From Halobacteriales archaeon QS_1_69_70 (GTDB lineage: Archaea; Halobacteriota; Halobacteria; Halobacteriales; Haloarculaceae), in assembly GCA_003021005.1 (NCBI GenBank), contig PXRI01000010.1, positions 43,445-107,444 of the forward strand: a stretch of 64,000 nt of DNA. The letters are read 5' to 3'. The notes under the pieces are model-generated. The model was not told the origin of the DNA, did no database searches, and was given only the letters and a program-made list of their open reading frames with translations. Below are positions 59,178 through 64,000 of this stretch, piece by piece. Position 1 is the stretch's first letter. Every line of letters begins with the position of its first letter. Made by a program: the position numbers and the translations under genes.

Positions 59178-59608
59178 GGGCGGAGGTTGGGCCGCCGGCG
59201 TGTTAACCGCACGGCTCTCAGCAGGCGATAGGACTCAGGGCTCGGTCGCCGACCCGGTGGGGTTGACCACGCGTCGCTGACGGGGGGCGATACGCCCGGC
59301 ATCGCGGCTCGCGAAGCTCCCCCGCCCGGCTCGCGTGTCGTCGGTCGCTGCGCTCCCTGCTCGCGGCTCACTCCGCTCGCCGCTCGCCTGTCCGAGGCGC
59401 TCCCTTCGGTCGCGCCTCGCGCCTCCCGCTCGCCCATCCGGCGGCGCTCGCTGGCTCACGGTTCACTTCGTTCACCGTTCGCCCGTTCGGCGGCCTCCCT
59501 ACGGTCGGCCGCCCGCGTCGCGCCGCCCGGCTCGCGTGTCGTCGGTCGCTGCGCTCCCTCCTCCCGCTCGCCCATCCGGCGGCGCTCGCTTCGCTCGCGC
59601 CGCCCGCC
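59178..59608. repeat. Intergenic GC-rich repeat region (inverted cores)
   Basis: 431 bases between tandem minus-strand genes. Inverted cores CCCGGCTCGCGTGTCGTCGG occur at about 59325 and 59528, 203 bases apart, each followed by TCGCTGCGCTCCCT. Blocks such as CGCTCGCTTCGCTCGCGCC follow. No gene. Confidence 0.75.
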
Positions 59609-60451
59609 CTACCCCATCCCCGGCGGCGGATCGCGCCGGTCATCGTCGTCGTAGTCCACGTCGATCCCCTCCGCCTGCCGGCGCTTTTTCGCCCGCTGGA
59701 CCTGGATGTAGTAGTACCCCACGCCAAGCAGGCCGACAGAAAGGCCCACCAGGGCGAGCCCGCCGAACAGCCAGAGGTCCCGGTCGAGGTACCACCGGAC
59801 GACCAGCACGGAGGTGTCCAGCCCCTGCCAGGTGAGGTGCACGCGGCCGTCCTCGACGTTCCGGCAGTCGTTGGACGGCCGGACCTGGGACAGAAGCGGG
59901 AGGCGGGCGTCGGTACCGGGCGGCAGGACCAGTTCGAACGAGCCGTTGACCGGCGGCCGGAGGGCGAGTTCCTTGCCCTCCTTCGGCGCGGTGAAGGCCA
60001 GCTTCCCCGGCTCGTCGGGGAGCGTGACTCTCGTTCGTTTCCGGGTGGTCGATACCTGCAGCGCCGCGACGGACTCGGTGGTGCCGTTCGGGTACACCCG
60101 GGTCGCGTTGGTGGCGTTCGCGTCGGCGTACCGGAGCATGGTGCCGTCGGGGAACCGCGTCTCGTCGGCGTACCGGTACCGGAGCCCGCGGATCGAAAGC
60201 GGCTGTTCGACGGACAGCGAGTCGGTGGTGTAGAGGTCGATGGTCTCGCCGGTCCGGTTGGCGAGGTCGTAGACGGCGGTGTAGTTGTCCTCGTTGACCA
60301 CGACGTAGCCGCCCCGGTCGGTGTCGAAATCGTACGTGGCCTCCGCCGAGAGGTCCTCCGAGGTGGCGGCCTCGTCACCGAAGAAGGTGGTACAGCCCGA
60401 AAGCGTTAGGAGGGCGACGACGGCGACGGCGGCGAGGACGCGGCGGGTCAT
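59609..60451 (-). CDS. DUF5803 family lipoprotein
   Basis: 280 residues. The N-terminus MTRRVLAAVAVVALLTLSGC is a lipoprotein signal (lipobox LSGC). An extracellular beta-type domain (about 30-215) has glycosylation-type NxT/S sites and Cys (NDCRNVED). A single C-terminal helix (LWLFGGLALVGLSVGLLGVGYYYI) and a charged tail (VDYDDDDRRDPPP) follow. It is the third gene of the tfe operon, starting 2 bases below DUF2110. Assigned to DUF5803 from its position and pattern. Confidence 0.75.
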   Translation of the reverse strand: MTRRVLAAVAVVALLTLSGCTTFFGDEAATSEDLSAEATYDFDTDRGGYVVVNEDNYTAVYDLANRTGETIDLYTTDSLSVEQPLSIRGLRYRYADETRFPDGTMLRYADANATNATRVYPNGTTESVAALQVSTTRKRTRVTLPDEPGKLAFTAPKEGKELALRPPVNGSFELVLPPGTDARLPLLSQVRPSNDCRNVEDGRVHLTWQGLDTSVLVVRWYLDRDLWLFGGLALVGLSVGLLGVGYYYIQVQRAKKRRQAEGIDVDYDDDDRRDPPPGMG

Positions 60452-60452
60452 G

Positions 60453-61130
60453 TCAGGGCACGACGGCGAGCAGTTCCGACCGGAGGTGGGGACCGACCTC
60501 GGCGAGCAGGCCCGGCGCGTCGGTACCTTCCCGGCAGACGACGCTCTGCTCGAGGAGGCCGAGCCGCTCGACGGTGACGACGTCGTCGGCGTGACCGGCG
60601 CGGTTGACGGTCGCGCGGACCTCCGCCCGCGTCGCACTGTTGACGTTCAGGCGGTCGGTCCCTCGGGTCCACTCGTAGAGCCGGTCCCGTTCGGTGTCGG
60701 CCAGCCGCCGGGGGTCGTCCGCCTCGGCCGGCTCGTGGAACCGGAGCGGCAGGTGCTGGACGAGCCCGAACCGCGTGCGGATCTGGGCGGGCGTCCCCTG
60801 GCCGAGGCCGAGGCCGTCGGCCGGGACGCGGACGTCCTCGCCGGCGTCGAGGACGAAGCCCTCGTCGTCCCACGATTCGAGCGTCCCGACGTGGGTCTCG
60901 CCGGGCTCCCGGTGCGGCGTGACGGCGCCCCACTCCGCCGCCAGGAGGTTCCGCGCGGCGGTGGCGTCCGCGCCGGTGACGGTGACCGAGGGGAAGCCGT
61001 CGTCCCGCAGCCCGAGCGTGAATTCGACGTCGAGGTCGGCGATGGCGTCGGCGACGAGCGTCTCCAGGCCGTCGAGCGCCCGTTCGCGGGCCTCGCCGTC
61101 GACGTAGACCTTCGTGGCGAGGACGACCAT
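60453..61130 (-). CDS. DUF2110 family protein
   Basis: 225 residues. The conserved opening VVLATKVYVDGEARERALDG and the C-terminal NVNSATRAEVRATVNRAGHA, then VVTVERLGLLEQSVVCREGT, match DUF2110, a haloarchaeal/archaeal family usually next to tfe. It begins with a TGATG overlap on the tfe stop, so the two are translationally linked. A role in transcription or in handling RNA is often guessed; none is established. Confidence 0.85.
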   Translation of the reverse strand: MVVLATKVYVDGEARERALDGLETLVADAIADLDVEFTLGLRDDGFPSVTVTGADATAARNLLAAEWGAVTPHREPGETHVGTLESWDDEGFVLDAGEDVRVPADGLGLGQGTPAQIRTRFGLVQHLPLRFHEPAEADDPRRLADTERDRLYEWTRGTDRLNVNSATRAEVRATVNRAGHADDVVTVERLGLLEQSVVCREGTDAPGLLAEVGPHLRSELLAVVP

Positions 61131-61663
61131 CAGGCTTCGAGCGGCTCCCGGTCGAGGTTCAGTTCCTCGCGGAGCGCCGCGATGCGGTCATCCATCGCGG
61201 CGACGAGCCGCTGGTTGTCCATCGTCTCGAGCTGGGCGCCACACTGGGGGCACTCGAAGCCGAACTCCATCGCCTCGCCGAACTCGAACCGGAGCTGACA
61301 CTGGCCACAGAGGTAGAACTCGTTGTCCCGCTCGTACTCGCGGCGCTCGTCGAGCGCCTCCAGCAGCCTGTGCATCTCCGCCTCGAGCTGCTCGGGGACG
61401 TTCCCGTACTCGAAGGTCCACAGGTAGGTGAGCCACCCCGAGTCCTCGTCCCGCAGCCGGCGGTAGGTCGCCAGGTCGTTCTCGTAGAGGATGAAAAGCG
61501 CCCGCCGGACGTCGTTCAGTTCGAGGCCCAGCTCCTCGGCGAGTTCCTCGTCGGTCACCTCGCCGTCCGGGGGCGCGGCGGCGACAGGCATCCCCGTCGG
61601 GCCGACGAGTTCGTGGAGGTACTTCTGAATCACCGGGTCGGCCAGTAGTTCCTCAAAAGCCAT
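61130..61663 (-). CDS. tfe: Transcription factor E (TFE alpha)
   Basis: 177 residues. The N-terminal extended winged helix (AFEELLADPVIQKYLHELVG, DEELAEELGLELNDVRRALF) and the C-terminal zinc ribbon (FYLCGQCQLRFEFGEAMEFG, FECPQCGAQLETM), four Cys, are both present at the usual length. TFE stabilises the open promoter complex of RNA polymerase with TBP and TFB. First gene of the operon tfe-DUF2110-DUF5803. Confidence 0.95.
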   Translation of the reverse strand: MAFEELLADPVIQKYLHELVGPTGMPVAAAPPDGEVTDEELAEELGLELNDVRRALFILYENDLATYRRLRDEDSGWLTYLWTFEYGNVPEQLEAEMHRLLEALDERREYERDNEFYLCGQCQLRFEFGEAMEFGFECPQCGAQLETMDNQRLVAAMDDRIAALREELNLDREPLEA

Positions 61664-61803
61664 TACCCCTCTGTCCGCCTCGGAGCCCCTTCAACGCTCC
61701 GTTCGCGGCCCAGGCTACGGCGGCGCGGATATCGGCCCGACGCGGGCACCGGCCCGGCGCGGCTCGCCGCCGTCTTTATCGGCCGGACGCCCCCACCGCC
61801 AGT

Positions 61804-62238
61804 GTGGACGACATTCAGGCGGTCGACGTCGGTGCCATCGCCGTGGGCGACCAGCGCCGGCTCGGCGGCGCGGTCGTGGCGGGCGTCCTCGCGCTGTCGG
61901 TCCTCTGGCTGGTGGCGCTCCGCGCCGCCGGCCCCGCCCTATCGGCAGGTGTCCGCGACGCGGCCTTCCTGGCGCTGTTCGGCCCCGTTCCGGCGGTCGC
62001 CGGCGGTGCGTGTGGCTACCGGTACTGCGGCTACCCGGCGGCCGTCGCCGCCGGCCTCGCCCCCGGCGTCGTGCTCGCCGGACTGGTCGCCGTCGCCCGC
62101 CCGTTCGACGTCGTTGTGTTCGCCGGTGACGCGGCGGCCGCCGTGGTGGCGGGGTCGCTGGCCGGCATCGGCTTCGTATGGTCGACGACGGGGTTCGGCG
62201 TCGGCGTCATTCTCGCGGTGTGGGGCGAACTCGGGTGA
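61804..62238 (+). CDS. Small integral membrane protein, unknown
   Basis: 144 residues from a GTG start. About four helices: GGAVVAGVLALSVLWLVAL, AAFLALFGPVPAVAGGACGY, PGVVLAGLVAVARPFDVVVF and AAAVVAGSLAGIGFVWSTTGF. CGYRYCGY between helices 2 and 3 could hold a disulfide. No family recognised. Convergent with aTrm56 with an 11-base gap. Confidence 0.55.
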   Translation: MDDIQAVDVGAIAVGDQRRLGGAVVAGVLALSVLWLVALRAAGPALSAGVRDAAFLALFGPVPAVAGGACGYRYCGYPAAVAAGLAPGVVLAGLVAVARPFDVVVFAGDAAAAVVAGSLAGIGFVWSTTGFGVGVILAVWGELG

Positions 62239-62249
62239 CGCCGGCGGCG

Positions 62250-62813
62250 CTACTCGGGCGGCCGCTCGCCGGCGTCCCCCTCGACCGGTTCGACCCGCTT
62301 GCCGGTGGCCTGCGGGACGACCTGGTGGGTGGCGTCGCGCCAGTCCCGGTCTAGCTCCCGGCCCTCGAACAGCCGGTCGAGGAACACGGCCAGCCCCGCC
62401 ACCTCCGAGTGTGGCTGGCTCGTCACGGCGACGTTGTGGTCGGCGGCCTCGTAGACGTCGAACGGGACCTTCTCGGAGCCGACCACGACGAGCAGTGGCG
62501 ACGCGTCGTGGGCCTCCCGGACGTCCGCCGCGACCTCATGGATCGGCAGCCCGTACATCGTGAGGTGGACGACGGCACCGTCCCACGCCCGGATGACCCC
62601 GCCGTGGTCGGCCACGACCGACACCTCGAACGGGCCGCCGAACCGCTCGACGACCCCCTCGATGGTCGACGCCGGCTCGGCGGCCTCGCCCGCGATGACG
62701 ACGCGGTCGGCGCCGAGCGCCCGCGCCGTCAGCCCGACGTGGGTCGTCATCCGCTCGTCGCGGCCGGGCCGGTGGCCGAGCCGGAGGACCACGACGTCGT
62801 TCGTGCCCTGCAC
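62250..62813 (-). CDS. tRNA (cytidine(56)-2'-O)-methyltransferase
   Basis: 187 residues from GTG 62813. SPOUT-fold motifs: VVVLRLGHRPGRDERMTTHV (the aTrm56 opening with the HRPxRDxR motif), LLVVVGSEKVPFDVYEAAD (motif 2), and NVAVTSQPHSEVAGLAVFLD (motif 3). It makes Cm56 in the T-loop of archaeal tRNA. An upstream open frame adds unconserved sequence and was not used. Confidence 0.9.
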   Translation of the reverse strand: MQGTNDVVVLRLGHRPGRDERMTTHVGLTARALGADRVVIAGEAAEPASTIEGVVERFGGPFEVSVVADHGGVIRAWDGAVVHLTMYGLPIHEVAADVREAHDASPLLVVVGSEKVPFDVYEAADHNVAVTSQPHSEVAGLAVFLDRLFEGRELDRDWRDATHQVVPQATGKRVEPVEGDAGERPPE

Positions 62814-62965
62814 GGCTGGTCTTGGCGGGGCGGCCGTTAGGGGGTTTCGATGCGACCGGGTGGCTGCGTCGCCGGCGGGAGCGGTCGCCTCCTCGGACAG
62901 GGCGGGCGGACCGGTTCCCGGCCGAACCCGTAACGACCAAACCACGTCCGGTCGCAGGACCGCCA

Positions 62966-63834
62966 ATGGAGCTGTCCGGGCGTCGCGTCTGCATCACGGG
63001 CGGCGGCGGGTTCGTCGGCTCGCACCTCGCTGACCGACTCGTCGCCGACAACGACGTCGTCGTCGCCGACCGGTTCGGGGCCGGCCGCCGAGAGTGGGTC
63101 CCGGACGGCGCGACGGTCGTCGAGGGCGACCTTCAAGACCCGGCGGTCGTCGCCGAGGCCATGGACACGGAGACGGACGTCGTCTTCCACGTTGCGGCCG
63201 ACAAGCGCATCGACGCCGACGACCCCGACGAGCAGTTCCGGCGCAACATCGCGCTGACGGCGAACGTCGCCGAGCGGATGGACGCGGTCGGCTGTCGCAA
63301 CGTCGCCTTCACCTCCTCGTCGACGGTGTACGGCGAGGCGCCGCGGCCGACGCCGGAGGACTACGCGCCGCTGGAGCCCATCAGCATGTACGGCGCGGCG
63401 AAGCTCGCCGAGGAGTCGCTGCTGTCGGTGTACGCCCACAGCCACGACGTTACCGTCTGGACAAGCTCCGCCGGGACCCCACGACCCTGGAGATCCTCGG
63501 CGACGGCCGCCAGGAGAAGTCATACATGCACATCGACGAGTGCATCGAGGCGATGGTCCACGTCGTCGAGCACGCCGACGCCCCCGTAAACACCTACAAC
63601 CTGGGGACGCGGACGACCACGTCGGTCAGGACCATCGCCGACATCGTGGCCGACGAGATGGGCGTCGACCCAGAATACGAGTTCACTGGCGGCGAGCGCG
63701 GCTGGACGGGCGACGTCCCCCGGATGCGGCTCTCGGTCGAGAAGCTCGCCGGGCTCGGGTTCGAGCCGACCCACTCCTCCGGCGAGGCGGTCCGGCGGGC
63801 GGCCCGGGAGCTTCTGGACGCGGAGCCTGGCTGA
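62966..63834 (+). pseudogene. NAD-dependent epimerase/dehydratase, internal deletion with frameshift
   Basis: The N-terminal part (MELSGRRVCITGGGGFVGSH) carries the NAD motif GGGGFVG and the catalytic YGAAK (preceded by FTSSSTVYGEAP), so it is an extended SDR. After TVWTS at about 63462 the frame breaks. The C-terminal part (KLRRDPTTLEILGDGRQEKSYMHIDEC ... LLDAEPG) continues in another frame. The segment between them, with the substrate loop (normally RFANVxGxRxxxxxxxDF), about 20-30 residues, is missing. The gene is out of frame by one, so a working enzyme would not be made. Confidence 0.75.
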
Positions 63835-63879
63835 TCCGCACCGACGGGTCGAGGAGAGTCCGGCACTCCCCCGGGCGGT

Positions 63880-63999
63880 TCAGACCGAGAACGGCGTCCG
63901 GGCGGTGATCTCGTGTTCGGTGACCCGGAGCGTCGCCTCGGCCGTGTAGTCGCCGGGCGCCGGGTCCGGCCAGGTCTCCTCGAAGGCCGCGGACTCGCC
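63880..63999 (-). CDS. BsuPI-like domain protein, C-terminal end (partial)
   Basis: Only the last 39 residues lie in the window. APGDYTAEATLRVTEHEITA and the preceding AFEETWPDP fit the last strands of the intracellular proteinase inhibitor (BsuPI) domain, an immunoglobulin-like fold common in haloarchaeal proteins. The rest of the gene runs off the right edge. The family is inferred from the PG-x-Y-x-A-x-A-x-L pattern only. Confidence 0.5.
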   Translation of the reverse strand, partial: GESAAFEETWPDPAPGDYTAEATLRVTEHEITARTPFSV

Positions 64000-64000
64000 G

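Noticed and set aside
1..64000. tRNA and rRNA genes
   Set aside because: Scanning by eye for T-loop GGTTC-A-A-like boxes with CCA-proximal stems gave no convincing candidate; a covariance-model search would be decisive.

Overview
The window is chromosomal DNA from a haloarchaeon (class Halobacteria). The evidence is very high G+C, strongly acidic proteins rich in Asp, Glu and Val, frequent GTG starts and leaderless-type promoters. Archaeal marker genes are present: transcription factor E (61130-61663), a tRNA C56 2'-O-methyltransferase of the aTrm56 type (62250-62813), an endonuclease III, a geranylgeranyl-reductase-family flavoprotein, an HMG-CoA-reductase-like protein and many haloarchaea-specific DUF families. 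I cannot name the genus. No tRNA, rRNA or CRISPR array was seen.

Layout. 1-25 kb is core gene content: a partial flavin oxidoreductase, a phosphoesterase, an HMG-CoA reductase with an extra N-terminal domain, an aldehyde dehydrogenase, a PhoU-like regulator, an ERCC4 nuclease, an FAD/Rieske oxidoreductase, a PAPS-reductase-family protein, an aldo/keto reductase, an amidase, a rhomboid-like protein, a ferredoxin and a GGR-family protein. A small AT-rich patch at 1.2-2.1 kb carries two tiny membrane proteins. 25.5-29.2 kb is an AT-rich, repeat-filled accessory island: a Tat-exported protein, a duplicated fragment of its 3' end and downstream DNA, two membrane proteins and a shred of a serine recombinase. 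29.2-32.3 kb holds an ABC-2 exporter, an HxlR regulator and an NAD(P)-binding protein; the permease and the NAD(P)-binding gene are both broken. 32.4-37.7 kb is a potassium-uptake block: TrkH, two tandem TrkA copies, UspA and an Lrp/AsnC-type regulator fused to a TrkA-C domain. 37.7-40.9 kb holds a decayed copy of the HxlR/NAD(P)-binding control region, a chimeric F420-type oxidoreductase, a solo IS200/IS605 right-end hairpin, a frameshifted coiled-coil gene and a truncated DUF371 gene. 40.6-64 kb returns to core genes: endonuclease III, a SatD-type regulator with a palindromic promoter, an RNA methyltransferase/PUA-like/phosphoesterase operon, PAC2, NYN, DUF4013, M20 hydrolase, NUDIX, RIO-like kinase, acyl-CoA dehydrogenase, MFS, an NAD-kinase-like protein, a CinA-like protein, the tfe operon, aTrm56 and a broken epimerase.

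Two themes run across the window. First, nine intergenic gaps are filled with a GC-rich repeat family built on the core GACGACACGCGAGCC and on GAGCGAAGCGAGC-like blocks, in both orientations and never inside a gene. Second, at least six genes carry frame-breaking indels: four look like internal or C-terminal deletions of tens of bases, and two like single-base changes. Either the genome is eroding or the assembly has systematic errors; reads would settle which.

The best candidates for something little described are the SatD-type regulator plus small membrane protein with duplicated ACAACC-N6-GGTTGT operators around the TATA box, the two-domain HMG-CoA-reductase-like protein, the split RsmF-like methyltransferase/PUA pair, and the dispersed intergenic repeat family.
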